A DNA stretch of 64,000 nucleotides from positions 52,741 to 116,740 of the forward strand of contig NZ_JBQAJM010000004.1 of NCBI RefSeq assembly GCF_052030685.1, written 5' to 3'. The notes beneath the pieces were generated by a model that was given only the letters and a program-made list of their open reading frames with translations, ran no database searches and was not told the origin of the DNA. A program made the position numbers and the translations under genes. This DNA is from Caedibacter sp052030685. Lineage in GTDB: Bacteria > Pseudomonadota > Gammaproteobacteria > Francisellales > Francisellaceae. This document shows positions 53,289-62,566 of the stretch, piece after piece (the first letter of the stretch is position 1; each line of letters begins with the position of its first letter).

Positions 53289-53486
53289 TTTTTACTCCTC
53301 ATTCTAGTGGACTCATTGTCGCAAATTGAGAGGGTACATCAAAAAACCCATACCCTTTTAACCACACAATTGTTACAATACTGGCGATTTTCAACAAGCG
53401 CTAGATTCTTTGTAATGATTTCACACACATCGCAACTTATTGTGTGTTAAATTTAACAGTGCGCATACAAACTAAGGGATAGAATA

Positions 53487-54452
53487 ATGGATCGTAATTT
53501 AGCATTAGAAACTGTTCGTGTCACCGAAGCTGCCGCTTTATCTGCTTGGCGTCAAATGGGTCGAGGAGACGAGAAAGCTGCTGACCAAGTTGCTGTTGAT
53601 GCGATGCGTCGCGCTTTAAATGGTCTAGATATCGATGGTACTGTCGTCATCGGCGAAGGTGAACGAGATGAGGCTCCAATGCTTTATATTGGCGAGAAAG
53701 TTGGTAAAGGCGGTCCTAAGGTTGATATCGCACTTGATCCGCTAGAGGGCACAACCATTACTGCCAAAGGTGGACCTAATGCCTTGGCAGTGATTGCGAT
53801 GGCAGAAGATGGTGGTTTTTTAAATGCCCCTGATGTTTATATGGAAAAGATTGCTGTGGGTGGGCATGGTATGCCGGCAGATATCATCGATATCAATGCA
53901 ACACCTGCTGAGAATTTGAAAAACTTGGCTCAATTTAAAAAAGTCCCTATTGAAGCGTTGGTTGTCTGTATTTTAGATCGCCCACGTCACGAAGATATTA
54001 TTCGCAAAGTGCGTGAAGCTGGTGCACGCATTGCACTTATTGGGGACGGTGATGTCTCAGCAGTCATTGCAACAGCACAAGAGGATACCGGCATTGATAT
54101 GTATATGGGCACAGGAGGTGCGCCTGAAGGTGTGCTCGCAGCGGCAGCATTACGTTGCCTTGGCGGACAAATGCAAGGTCGCCTGATCTTCAGAAACGAT
54201 GATGAAAAAGCACGTGCTAAGAAATGGGGTATTGATGATTTAAATAAAGTCTATCATCTAAATGACCTTGCCTCTGGCAATGTATTGTTTGCCGCAACCG
54301 GTGTTACCGATGGACAGATGCTCAAAGGTGTTAAGCGCAAAGGGCAATTTGCGCAAACACATAGTCTTGTGATGCGCTCATTATCAGGTACGGTAAGACA
54401 CATTGAAGCTGAACATAATTTCAACTTTAAGAAAGGTTTTGAGTATTTATAA
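53487..54452 (+). CDS. glpX: Fructose-1,6-bisphosphatase, class II
   Basis: This 321-residue GlpX-type phosphatase removes the 1-phosphate of fructose-1,6-bisphosphate in gluconeogenesis. It starts MDRNLALETVRVTEAAALSA, then VVIGEGERDEAPML (metal-binding Glu/Asp), IALDPLEGTT and GTGGAPEGVLAAAA, all GlpX signatures. The ATG follows AAGGGATAGA. In Francisella, GlpX is the only fructose-bisphosphatase, which fits the fba-bearing cluster in the same window. A family A repeat begins right at its stop codon. Confidence 0.97.
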   Translation: MDRNLALETVRVTEAAALSAWRQMGRGDEKAADQVAVDAMRRALNGLDIDGTVVIGEGERDEAPMLYIGEKVGKGGPKVDIALDPLEGTTITAKGGPNALAVIAMAEDGGFLNAPDVYMEKIAVGGHGMPADIIDINATPAENLKNLAQFKKVPIEALVVCILDRPRHEDIIRKVREAGARIALIGDGDVSAVIATAQEDTGIDMYMGTGGAPEGVLAAAALRCLGGQMQGRLIFRNDDEKARAKKWGIDDLNKVYHLNDLASGNVLFAATGVTDGQMLKGVKRKGQFAQTHSLVMRSLSGTVRHIEAEHNFNFKKGFEYL

Positions 54453-54454
54453 AT

Positions 54455-54562
54455 GAGTTGCATCAGCTGATACCTCTCCCCTCGCGGGAGAAGTCGTGCA
54501 GTTTAAGCTGGATGGTGAGGGGATATTATGACTCAACTTATTTTTGCTTTATCACATCATTA
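54455..54562 (-). repeat. Family A palindromic repeat, copy A6
   Basis: This copy is in reverse orientation and begins 2 bases after the glpX stop codon. It shows GAGTTGCATCAGCTGATACC, CTCCCCTCGCGGGAG, GTTTAAGCTG, GGTGAGGGG and CAACTTATTTTTGC. Its position suggests it may serve as the 3' end hairpin of the glpX transcript. Confidence 0.75.
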
Positions 54563-54580
54563 AAACTACTTAGGTAAAAC

Positions 54581-55453
54581 ATGCTTTCACACAAACAATT
54601 ACTCATTTTTTCTGCCATTGCCAAACATGGTAGCATTACCAAAGCATCGGAAAGCTTGAATCTAACGCAACCTGCATTAAGTACAGCACTATCATCCCTT
54701 GAGACTCAGCTTGGTGTTAAGCTCTTTGATCGAATTGATCGAAAAATCGTACTCAACCATCATGGACAACAGCTTTACCCCAAGGCAATGGCGCTTTTAG
54801 AAACTACTGATAAAATTGAGCATTTCTTCAAACACACACAAGCGCTCATTGGTAGCTTACATATTGCCGCAAGTAATACGATTGGTAATTATATCCTGCC
54901 GACACTTATGTCTTCCTTTAAACAACAGCACCCTGAAGTGGAGTTATCTCTTAGCATCAGTAATAGTGAACAAGTTATTGAATCCGTGATTTCACATCAA
55001 GCAGACTTAGGTTTTATTGAAAGTGCTAGCTTAAGTAATCAGACCAATTGTTTTGCCTTTGCTAAAGATGAATTAAAGCTCTTTGTGCATAAAGATCATC
55101 CGTTAGCCAAAGAAAAAACGGTTGATATTAAAACACTGAAAAACCACCCGTTTATTCTGCGAGAAAAAGGCTCAGGCAGTCGCACGCTAATCGAGCAAAC
55201 CCTATTGCCATTATTTGATTATCAAATGAATTTATTCTTGGAGCTTGGTAGTAGTGAAGCCATTATTCTTGCAGTATTAAATAGCAATGCCATTGGTTGT
55301 GTTTCACTATCTGCCTTATATAATGAATCAAACATTCACATCCTTGAATGTACTGAAATGAAACTTGAAAGAGATCTACTCATTGTGCAAAATAAACGCG
55401 CGCACATCTCAGAGCTTACCGAAGAGTGGCTCGACTGGGTCACCAATAAATAA
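54581..55453 (+). CDS. LysR-family transcriptional regulator
   Basis: This 290-residue regulator has an N-terminal winged HTH (1-60: FSAIAKHGSITKASESLNLTQPALSTALSSLE, read in parts) and a periplasmic-binding-protein-like effector domain from about 90. It is upstream of and co-directional with the TDT transporter gene (91 bases between), which it may control. Ligand unknown; sulfur or C4-acid signals are possible by analogy with LysR/TDT pairs. Confidence 0.92.
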   Translation: MLSHKQLLIFSAIAKHGSITKASESLNLTQPALSTALSSLETQLGVKLFDRIDRKIVLNHHGQQLYPKAMALLETTDKIEHFFKHTQALIGSLHIAASNTIGNYILPTLMSSFKQQHPEVELSLSISNSEQVIESVISHQADLGFIESASLSNQTNCFAFAKDELKLFVHKDHPLAKEKTVDIKTLKNHPFILREKGSGSRTLIEQTLLPLFDYQMNLFLELGSSEAIILAVLNSNAIGCVSLSALYNESNIHILECTEMKLERDLLIVQNKRAHISELTEEWLDWVTNK

Positions 55454-55544
55454 TTTCAATCCAACCCATAAATTTTAACAAATTTTATTTATATAAGAGT
55501 CAACATAAACTAACACCATAACAATATTCATAGAGGTGTTTATC

Positions 55545-56528
55545 ATGACTCAGAAATTACATGGTTTTTTAGAAAAAGTCCCGACACCAATGGCAGGTTT
55601 AGCCCTTGGTATTTCAGGTTTGGGTTGGTGCGCTGAAAACGCATTGCCTGCGAATCATAGCTTACAAATCGCTTCAGCAATTATTGCTGGCATTTTATTA
55701 TTACTTGTCGCTGCCAAATTTATTGTTTGGCCACAGAAATTGCGCCAAGACCTTGCCCATCCTGTTGTTGGTAGTGTTGTACCCACTTTCGCCATGGCAT
55801 TGATGATCATCTCCAACAGCATTAATTATGCAAGTCATCTTGCTGCCGAGCTTATATGGGTTTTTGCAGTGACTATTCACTTACTTTTTCTGGCTGCATT
55901 TATTTATCATCGTATGCGTGAATTTAAACTACACCATATGGTGCCATCATGGTTTGTGCCACCTGTTGGTATTATCGTAGCTGACGTTGCATTCCCTGGT
56001 GGCGTACTACAACCACTGGCAAGTGCACTATTGTATTTTGGTTTAATCAGTTATGCCATTTTATTGCCGTTAATGCTATATCGCGTGATGTTTACGCATG
56101 AGATTCCTGATGTAGCTAAACCAACCATTGCGATTTTTGCAGCTCCTGCAAGCTTATCATTAGCAGGTTATTTAACGGTTACTCAAGATCCATCACCTAT
56201 TATTGTCATGCTATTGTTTGGCATAGCAATATTAATGACTGCAATGATCTATCTAAGCTTTATCAAATTAATGAGCTTAAGCTTCTCCCCTGGGTTTGCG
56301 GCATTTACTTTCCCGATGGCTATTGGCTCAACTGCATTGTTTAAAACCGCTTATTGGGCAGAAAAAACTTTAAATCTAGCACCTCAATATGTTAGCCAAA
56401 TTCATTACTTGGCAGTATTTGAACTGATTATTGCTGCACTCGTTATTGGTTATGTTGCATGGAAATACTTCTATCACCTTGTCATTGAAAATTTATTTGT
56501 TCTTCAAACAGCTTCCTCTACCAACTAA
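55545..56528 (+). CDS. TDT-family (TehA/SLAC1-like) anion transporter
   Basis: This 327-residue membrane protein has ten predicted helices and starts MTQKLHGFLEKVPTPMAGLA. The VPTPMAGLALGISGLGW opening and MVPSWFVPPVGIIVADVAFPG are typical of the tellurite-resistance/dicarboxylate transporter family. Members move malate, sulfite, chloride or related anions. ATG 55545 is chosen over a GTG three codons upstream, because TAGAGG lies at a good distance before it. Substrate unknown; the LysR gene before it is a likely regulator. Confidence 0.87.
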   Translation: MTQKLHGFLEKVPTPMAGLALGISGLGWCAENALPANHSLQIASAIIAGILLLLVAAKFIVWPQKLRQDLAHPVVGSVVPTFAMALMIISNSINYASHLAAELIWVFAVTIHLLFLAAFIYHRMREFKLHHMVPSWFVPPVGIIVADVAFPGGVLQPLASALLYFGLISYAILLPLMLYRVMFTHEIPDVAKPTIAIFAAPASLSLAGYLTVTQDPSPIIVMLLFGIAILMTAMIYLSFIKLMSLSFSPGFAAFTFPMAIGSTALFKTAYWAEKTLNLAPQYVSQIHYLAVFELIIAALVIGYVAWKYFYHLVIENLFVLQTASSTN

Positions 56529-56570
56529 TATCCAACACCCAATTAATGGTGATAACAATATTCCAATCTA

Positions 56571-56620
56571 CTTTGATTGTATAAGCGCTGGCTGAGCGTA
56601 AGTCGAAGCCTCTATGATAT
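56571..56620 (+). repeat. Family B repeat, short copy B6
   Basis: CTTTGATTGTATAAGCGCTG followed by GCTGAGCGTAAGTCGAAGCC and TCTATGA matches the first third of the long B copies. The rest of the element is missing. Confidence 0.7.
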
Positions 56621-56702
56621 TGTTGTGAAGATATCGCTGACCACAGCTGCTATTCAGCTGATACTCGCTATAGTTATGTGGTATAGATTAAGAAAGAGAT
56701 CG

Positions 56703-56821
56703 TAATGAATCAAGAATAAGTTGCGCTCTAATTACCCCCTCACCCGTGCAGCTTAAGCTACACGAGCAATCCCGCAAGGGGCGAGGTACTAGCTGATGCA
56801 ACTTATTTATGCATTGCTACA
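56703..56821 (+). repeat. Family A palindromic repeat, copy A7
   Basis: This full-length copy has left end TAATGAATCAAGAATAAGTT, core GTGCAGCTTAAGCTACAC, GGGGCGAGGT and right end GCAACTTATTTATGCATT. It lies 4 bases past the atpC stop codon, between convergent transcripts, and could form a long hairpin at the 3' end of the ATP synthase mRNA. Confidence 0.85.
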
Positions 56822-56824
56822 TAA

Positions 56825-57280
56825 TTATTTATCTGAATCATTATAGTAGGCATTAACACCTTTTAGAATTTTAAGCGCTTTTAAGCGTGCTTCAGCTTCA
56901 GCTAGCATTTGACGTGCTTCTTCGACTTCTACTTTGTCACTATCACGCGCTTTCTTTAATGCTTCTTCGGCTTGTTGACGCGCCTTCTCAGCAGCAGCTT
57001 CATTAAGATCCTTAGCACGTTCCATCACATCAGAGAGAATAATCACTTGATGTGGCTGAACTTCTAAGATGCCACCAGAGATATAAAGCGTATCTTTTTC
57101 ATTATTTTCACGTTCAACGCGGACGACACCAGGTGGCAAGGTCGATAACAGTTGTGTATGGCCAAAAGCAATACCCATCTCCCCTTCCGTGCCTCTGAGG
57201 CTGACCATTTTGGCATGCGCCTCATAGACTGAACCTTCTTGGCTCACCACATTGACTGTCAGTAGTTTATCAGACATCAC
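56825..57280 (-). CDS. atpC: ATP synthase F1 epsilon subunit
   Basis: This 151-residue epsilon subunit of the F1 stalk has an N-terminal beta-barrel (MVSLRGTEGEMGIAFGHTQLLSTLPPG) and a C-terminal helical hairpin rich in Ala/Glu/Lys that can inhibit ATP hydrolysis. The frame opens with two Met codons; the second (57277) is equally possible. It is the last gene of the operon, 9 bases after atpD. Confidence 0.95.
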   Translation of the reverse strand: MMSDKLLTVNVVSQEGSVYEAHAKMVSLRGTEGEMGIAFGHTQLLSTLPPGVVRVERENNEKDTLYISGGILEVQPHQVIILSDVMERAKDLNEAAAEKARQQAEEALKKARDSDKVEVEEARQMLAEAEARLKALKILKGVNAYYNDSDK

Positions 57281-57289
57281 TGATACCTC

Positions 57290-58666
57290 TTAGATTGACT
57301 TGGCTTTTTCAATTGCTTCTTCAATGGTTCCAACCATGTAGAAAGCCTGCTCAGGTAAGTGGTCATACTCACCGGCAACAATCGCTTTAAAGCTCGCAAT
57401 CGTATCTTTCAATGGTACGTATTTACCAGGGTTTCCGGTAAAGACTTCAGCCACGTGGAATGGTTGTGATAAGAAACGTTGGATCTTACGCGCACGTGAT
57501 ACAGTTAACTTATCTTCTTCAGATAATTCATCCATACCTAAAATTGCAATAATATCTTTTAGCTCTTTATAGCGTTGAAGCGTTTGTTGCACACTACGTG
57601 CTACTTCGTAATGCTCTTGACCAACCACTAGAGGATCTAACTGACGAGACGTTGAATCTAATGGATCAACCGCAGGATAGATACCTAATTCCGCAATTTG
57701 ACGTGACAATACAATTGTTGCATCCAAATGCGAGAAAGTGGTTGCGGGTGATGGATCTGTTAAGTCATCCGCAGGTACATATACTGCTTGCACAGAAGTA
57801 ATTGATCCTGTTTTAGTTGATGTAATACGCTCTTGTAATACACCCATCTCATAGGCAAGTGTTGGCTGATAACCCACAGCTGATGGCATACGTCCTAAAA
57901 GTGCTGATACTTCAGTACCTGCCAATGTGTAACGATAAATGTTATCGATAAACATCAATACATCACGATTCTCATCACGGAAGCTCTCAGCAATCGTCAA
58001 ACCTGTTAATGCCACACGTAAACGGTTTCCTGGTGGCTCATTCATTTGCCCGTAAACCAATGATACTTTGTCTAATACATTGGAGTCTTTCATCTCATGA
58101 TAAAAGTCATTACCTTCACGTGTACGCTCACCAACGCCTGCAAACACAGAAAAACCACTATGCTCTTTAGCGATGTTATTGATAAGCTCCATCATAGTTA
58201 CGGTTTTACCTACACCAGCACCACCGAACAAGCCAACCTTACCCCCTTTCGCAAATGGACAAATAAGATCAATTACTTTAATCCCTGTTTCAAGAATCTC
58301 GGCACTTAACGCTTGATCTTCAAATGCAGGTGCTTTTTTATGAATTGGTTGCTTTTCATCGGATTTGATTGGACCACATTCATCGATTGGATTGCCCAAT
58401 ACATCCATAATGCGTCCCAAAGTACCATGCCCTACAGGCACTGAAATTGGTGCATTCGTATTCTTAACGTGAAGCCCACGCTTTAAACCATCTGATGAAC
58501 CCATCGCGATACAACGCACGACACCATCACCGATTTCTTGTTGTACTTCTAATGTTAAGCCTGTCTCGTTAACAATTAGCGCATCATAAACTTTTGGCAC
58601 ATTATCGCGCGGGAAAGTTACGTCAATCACCGCGCCGATAATTTGGCTAATTTTACCCATACTCAT
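57290..58666 (-). CDS. atpD: ATP synthase F1 beta subunit
   Basis: This 458-residue catalytic subunit has the P-loop GGAGVGKTVTMMELI, the GERTREGND signature with the catalytic Glu and the Walker B region DVLMFIDNIYRYT. The ATP synthase alpha/beta family signature PAVDPLDSTS is intact. Three such sites per F1 make ATP. Start could be Met1 or Met3. It lies 18 bases after atpG. Confidence 0.98.
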   Translation of the reverse strand: MSMGKISQIIGAVIDVTFPRDNVPKVYDALIVNETGLTLEVQQEIGDGVVRCIAMGSSDGLKRGLHVKNTNAPISVPVGHGTLGRIMDVLGNPIDECGPIKSDEKQPIHKKAPAFEDQALSAEILETGIKVIDLICPFAKGGKVGLFGGAGVGKTVTMMELINNIAKEHSGFSVFAGVGERTREGNDFYHEMKDSNVLDKVSLVYGQMNEPPGNRLRVALTGLTIAESFRDENRDVLMFIDNIYRYTLAGTEVSALLGRMPSAVGYQPTLAYEMGVLQERITSTKTGSITSVQAVYVPADDLTDPSPATTFSHLDATIVLSRQIAELGIYPAVDPLDSTSRQLDPLVVGQEHYEVARSVQQTLQRYKELKDIIAILGMDELSEEDKLTVSRARKIQRFLSQPFHVAEVFTGNPGKYVPLKDTIASFKAIVAGEYDHLPEQAFYMVGTIEEAIEKAKSI

Positions 58667-58684
58667 TTTTATGTCCTCTTAAAT

Positions 58685-59563
58685 TTAAACTGCCGCAGCA
58701 CCGGAGACAATCTCCGCGAGCTCTTGCGTAATCATTGCTTGACGTGCTTTGTTATATTGCAACTTCAGTGAATTAATAATGTCACCGGCATTATCCGTTG
58801 CATTTTTCATCGCAAGCATTCTAGCTGCCTGTTCACACGCGAGATTCTCAACCACGCCACAGTAAACTTGCGACTCAATATAACGCACTAACAACACATC
58901 TAACACACGCTTAGCACCTGGCTCATACAAGTAATCCCAATGCCCTGTAATCGACTTATCTTCTTTTACAGCGCCTTCTTTTGGTTTAAGGATCGGTAAT
59001 AACTGCTCTTTAGTCGGCTGCTGTTTGATGGTGTTGACAAATTTATTGCTAAACAGCATTAAGTTATCAAGCTTATTTTCATCAAATGCTTTGACCATTA
59101 CCGATACCGCACCGGTAATTGAGCCTATCGTGTCACCATCGTGAAAGTTGGCAACAGAGACGATATTCACCTGACGTAAACGCTTAAAAAAGCTCTCAGC
59201 TTTAGATCCGATTAAGCATAGGTCAACTTCAACTTTCTGCTCTTGGTAATGCCTAATCGACTTTAATACCTCTTTAAACAAATTAATATTCAAGCCACCG
59301 CATAAACCACGATCTGTTGAGATAATCACCATGCCAACACGTTTAACTTCACGCGCTTGAAAGTATGGATGTGTATACTCCATACTGGCACGCACAACGT
59401 GATGAATAATATCAAGCGCATAATGAGCGTAAGGTCTTGCTTCTTCCATACGATCACGCGCTTTGCGCATTTTACTGGCTGCAACCAACTCCATCGCACG
59501 CGTAATTTTCTGGGTATTCTTAACGCTGTTAATTTTAGTACGTATTTCACGACTACCAGACAT
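58685..59563 (-). CDS. atpG: ATP synthase F1 gamma subunit
   Basis: This 292-residue rotor shaft has an N-terminal helix MSGSREIRTKINSVKNTQKITRAMELVA and a C-terminal helix (MKNATDNAGDIINSLKLQYNKARQAMITQELAEIVSGAAA), both read in parts. They form the coiled coil that turns inside the alpha-beta ring. STDRGLCGGLN is the conserved Rossmann-like strand. Twelve bases after atpA. Confidence 0.97.
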   Translation of the reverse strand: MSGSREIRTKINSVKNTQKITRAMELVAASKMRKARDRMEEARPYAHYALDIIHHVVRASMEYTHPYFQAREVKRVGMVIISTDRGLCGGLNINLFKEVLKSIRHYQEQKVEVDLCLIGSKAESFFKRLRQVNIVSVANFHDGDTIGSITGAVSVMVKAFDENKLDNLMLFSNKFVNTIKQQPTKEQLLPILKPKEGAVKEDKSITGHWDYLYEPGAKRVLDVLLVRYIESQVYCGVVENLACEQAARMLAMKNATDNAGDIINSLKLQYNKARQAMITQELAEIVSGAAAV

Positions 59564-59575
59564 GATACCCTCCTA

Positions 59576-61117
59576 TTACCAAGATTGCGTTTCTTTGCAC
59601 TCTTTGATCACTTTTTCAAGTTGAGCGGCAATCTCATCGTTATAGTTGCATGTTTTATTGATCTCATCCATCAATGCCTTGTGCTGACTTTCAGCAAAAG
59701 CGTGTAATGTGGCTTCAAATGATCCAACTTTATTAAGTTCAATCTCATCTAAGTGACCTTTATCAACAGCATATAGCGACAATGCCATTTTAGCGATGCT
59801 CAGTGGTGAGAATTGCTTTTGCTTCATCAATTCCATCACACGCTCACCACGCTTTAATTGTGCGCGTGTTGCATCATCTAGATCTGATGCAAATTGTGAA
59901 AACGCTTCAAGTTCACGATATTGTGCTAGTGCCAAACGTACACCACCACCTAGCTTTTTAATGATCTTAGTTTGCGCTGATCCACCAACACGCGATACTG
60001 AGTTACCTGCGTTAATCGCTGGACGAATACCTGCGTTAAATAAATCAGTCTCTAAGAAAATCTGACCATCGGTAATTGAAATCACATTAGTTGGAACGAA
60101 TGCTGAAATGTCCCCTGCTTGCGTTTCAATAATCGGTAACGCTGTTAATGAACCTGTTTTACCTTTGACTTCACCGTTTGTTGCTTTTTCAACGTATTCA
60201 GCATTAACGCGTGCTGCACGCTCTAACAATCTTGAATGAAGATAGAAAACATCCCCAGGATAAGCCTCGCGCCCTGGCGGACGACGCAACAATAATGAAA
60301 TCTGGCGATATGCCCATGCTTGTTTTGTTAAATCATCATAAATGATCAAGGCATCTTCACCGCGATCACGGAAATACTCGCCCATCGCACAGCCGGCGTA
60401 AGGAGCTAAGTATTGAAGCGCTGCTGAATCAGCGGCATTAGCTGCAACAATAATCGTATGCGCTAAAGCATCGTGTTCTTCTAGTTTACGAACGACTTCA
60501 GCTACTGATGACGCTTTTTGACCAACAGCAACATAAATACACTTAACACCCGTATCTTTTTGGTTGATGATCGCATCGATGGCTACCGCTGTTTTACCGG
60601 TTTGTCTGTCACCGATAATCAACTCACGTTGACCGCGCCCAATGGGTACCATCGCATCGATTGCTTTAATACCTGTTTGTACTGGTTGATCAACGGATTG
60701 ACGCCAAATAACACCAGGGGCGACTTTTTCAACAGGAGACGTGACGTCTGTTTTAATGTCACCCTTGCCATCGATTGGATTACCCAACGCATCAACCACA
60801 CGACCTAATAACGCCTCACCTACTGGGACTTCTAAAATACGTCCTGTGCAATACGCTTTTTGACCTTCTTGAATATGCTCATAATCACCTAGTACAACGG
60901 CACCCACTGAGTCTTGCTCAAGGTTAAGGGCTAGGCCATAAACACCACCAGGCAACTCAATCATCTCACCTGCGGCAACTTCGTTTAAGCCATGAATACG
61001 GATAATACCATCGGAAACAGAGACAATAGTACCTTCTGTTTTTGTTTGTGGCGCATTGTCAAACTTGGCAATACGCTCTTTTATTAATTCACTAATTTCT
61101 GCTGGAGTAAGCTGCAT
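59576..61117 (-). CDS. atpA: ATP synthase F1 alpha subunit
   Basis: This 513-residue regulatory/catalytic-interface subunit has the P-loop GDRQTGKTAVAIDAI, PIGRGQRELI, the Arg finger region in GNSVSRVGGSAQ and the alpha/beta signature PAINAGNSVS. The N-terminal crown domain (LTPAEISELIKERIAKFD) binds the delta stalk. Length equals the E. coli protein. Located between atpH and atpG in the normal order. Confidence 0.98.
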   Translation of the reverse strand: MQLTPAEISELIKERIAKFDNAPQTKTEGTIVSVSDGIIRIHGLNEVAAGEMIELPGGVYGLALNLEQDSVGAVVLGDYEHIQEGQKAYCTGRILEVPVGEALLGRVVDALGNPIDGKGDIKTDVTSPVEKVAPGVIWRQSVDQPVQTGIKAIDAMVPIGRGQRELIIGDRQTGKTAVAIDAIINQKDTGVKCIYVAVGQKASSVAEVVRKLEEHDALAHTIIVAANAADSAALQYLAPYAGCAMGEYFRDRGEDALIIYDDLTKQAWAYRQISLLLRRPPGREAYPGDVFYLHSRLLERAARVNAEYVEKATNGEVKGKTGSLTALPIIETQAGDISAFVPTNVISITDGQIFLETDLFNAGIRPAINAGNSVSRVGGSAQTKIIKKLGGGVRLALAQYRELEAFSQFASDLDDATRAQLKRGERVMELMKQKQFSPLSIAKMALSLYAVDKGHLDEIELNKVGSFEATLHAFAESQHKALMDEINKTCNYNDEIAAQLEKVIKECKETQSW

Positions 61118-61141
61118 AGTCTTTATTCCTATTAATCTTGT

Positions 61142-61678
61142 TTAAGCTTGTAGCTCGTGCTGTAATTTTTGAAGCTTGCCTTTGATTGACCCATCGATAA
61201 CATGGTCGCCAATCTCAATCGTTGCTCCGCCAATTAAACTCGCATCAACTGCCACGTCAATTTCAATTGCGCACTGATATTTCTGCTCAAGTTTTGTTTT
61301 TAATTTTTGAATTTCTGCGTCAGAAGTTTCAAACGCTGTCGTGATCTTGGCTTTTTTCGCTTTCTCATCTTCAGCTTTATGCAATAAAAACAACTTATAA
61401 ATCGTTGGCATCACTGTCAAACGATTATGCTCTGCAGCCAATTTGACAAAGTTTTTACCATGCTCATCAAGCACGTCTTTTAAGACATCAAATATCAATA
61501 CGGATACATCTGACTGAGAATAGGCAGGATTATCAAGCAACAATGCAACCTGATGATCTATCACACATTCTGACAGATTAAGTAGCATATTATTCCAGTT
61601 TGCAACAACATTATGTGCCTTAGCATACTCGTAAGCAGCTTGCGCATAAGGTCTTGCAATCGGCGTTAAGTCTGCCAT
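61142..61678 (-). CDS. atpH: ATP synthase F1 delta subunit
   Basis: This 178-residue peripheral stalk protein joins F1 to the b subunits. ARPYAQAAYEYAKAHN at the start and the OSCP-type C-terminal segment (IEIDVAVDASLIGGATIEIGDHVIDGSIKGKLQKL, read in parts) identify it. It lies 11 bases after atpF and 24 before atpA. Confidence 0.96.
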   Translation of the reverse strand: MADLTPIARPYAQAAYEYAKAHNVVANWNNMLLNLSECVIDHQVALLLDNPAYSQSDVSVLIFDVLKDVLDEHGKNFVKLAAEHNRLTVMPTIYKLFLLHKAEDEKAKKAKITTAFETSDAEIQKLKTKLEQKYQCAIEIDVAVDASLIGGATIEIGDHVIDGSIKGKLQKLQHELQA

Positions 61679-61689
61679 GATCGTACCTC

Positions 61690-62160
61690 TTAAAGTTCAG
61701 CTGCCATTTCTTCCAATAAATGATTATTGGTCGTCATATCAATGTTTTTACCAATAAGCTTTTCAGCACCAGCAACTGCAATACCTACGACTTCTTTGCG
61801 TAGTTTTTGCTTCATTGCAATCATATGTGCTTCAGCTTCATCATTAGCCGCTTTACGAATACGATCTGCATCAACACGTGCTGCTTCTTTGGCTTCTTCG
61901 TCAATCTGCATCGCACGCATATTGGCTTGCTCAATAATTTTAGTCGCTTGTGCTTTTGCTTCATGGATCAGCTCTTGCGCTTTTCTTTTAGCAACTTCTA
62001 GTTCTTTTTCGGCACGATCTGCCGAAGCCAAGCCATCGGCAATTTTAGCGCGACGCTCATCCATCGCTTTTTTAAGCGGTGGCCAAACGAACTTCATGGT
62101 AAAACCGACAAAGATGATAAAGGTGATCATCTGGCCGATTAGCGTAATATTAATATCCAT
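61690..62160 (-). CDS. atpF: ATP synthase Fo b subunit
   Basis: This 156-residue stator protein has one N-terminal membrane helix (MDINITLIGQMITFIIFVGF) followed by a long, charged Ala/Glu/Lys coiled coil (about 35-140) that dimerises. Length and layout match E. coli subunit b. Located between atpE and atpH. Confidence 0.97.
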   Translation of the reverse strand: MDINITLIGQMITFIIFVGFTMKFVWPPLKKAMDERRAKIADGLASADRAEKELEVAKRKAQELIHEAKAQATKIIEQANMRAMQIDEEAKEAARVDADRIRKAANDEAEAHMIAMKQKLRKEVVGIAVAGAEKLIGKNIDMTTNNHLLEEMAAEL

Positions 62161-62198
62161 GATTTCTCCTTGTGGATATGTTCAGGATTTATCGTTAA

Positions 62199-62504
62199 TT
62201 ATGCACCTAATGCTTTTGTCGCAGCTTCTGCTAAACCGTTAATTGCTAATGGATTTGCATAAAGAACCAAGAAACCGATTGCAATTGAGATTGCCGCAAA
62301 CGCATCAACGAAAGCTGCCACGATAAACATGCGCCCCAGTAACATACCGCTTAATTCAGGTTGACGTGCCACACCTTCTAGGTACTTACCACCTAACACA
62401 CCAAAGCCGATCGCAGTCCCTAATGCAGGTAAAGCAATCAATAACGCAACGGCAATTGCTGTTAGACCGTTTAATTGACCTAGTACTTGTAATGACATTT
62501 CCAT
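62199..62504 (-). CDS. atpE: ATP synthase Fo c subunit
   Basis: This 101-residue ring subunit has two hydrophobic helices joined by the polar loop with ARQPE. The ion-carrying acid is Asp in FVDAFAAIS of the second helix, as in proton-type enzymes; no sodium-binding Gln/Ser pattern is evident. The N-terminal stretch before the first helix and the C-terminal tail (GLAEAATKALGA) make it longer than the 79-residue E. coli protein. Confidence 0.96.
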   Translation of the reverse strand: MEMSLQVLGQLNGLTAIAVALLIALPALGTAIGFGVLGGKYLEGVARQPELSGMLLGRMFIVAAFVDAFAAISIAIGFLVLYANPLAINGLAEAATKALGA

Positions 62505-62566
62505 TTTTTTCTCCTTAGTTGGTTTTTTTAGTTTTAGTTTTTAACTCTTTTAATTCTTAATTTTTA

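Noticed and set aside
53265..53450. 61-codon plus-strand frame beside the IS3 remnant.
   Set aside because: Covers the opposite strand of the IS remnant and the glpX upstream region; no recognisable domain and no ribosome site.
62199..62504. Sodium-driven ATP synthase.
   Set aside because: The c subunit has Asp in FVDAF and lacks the Gln and Ser/Thr pattern of sodium-binding c rings, so a proton enzyme is the simpler reading.
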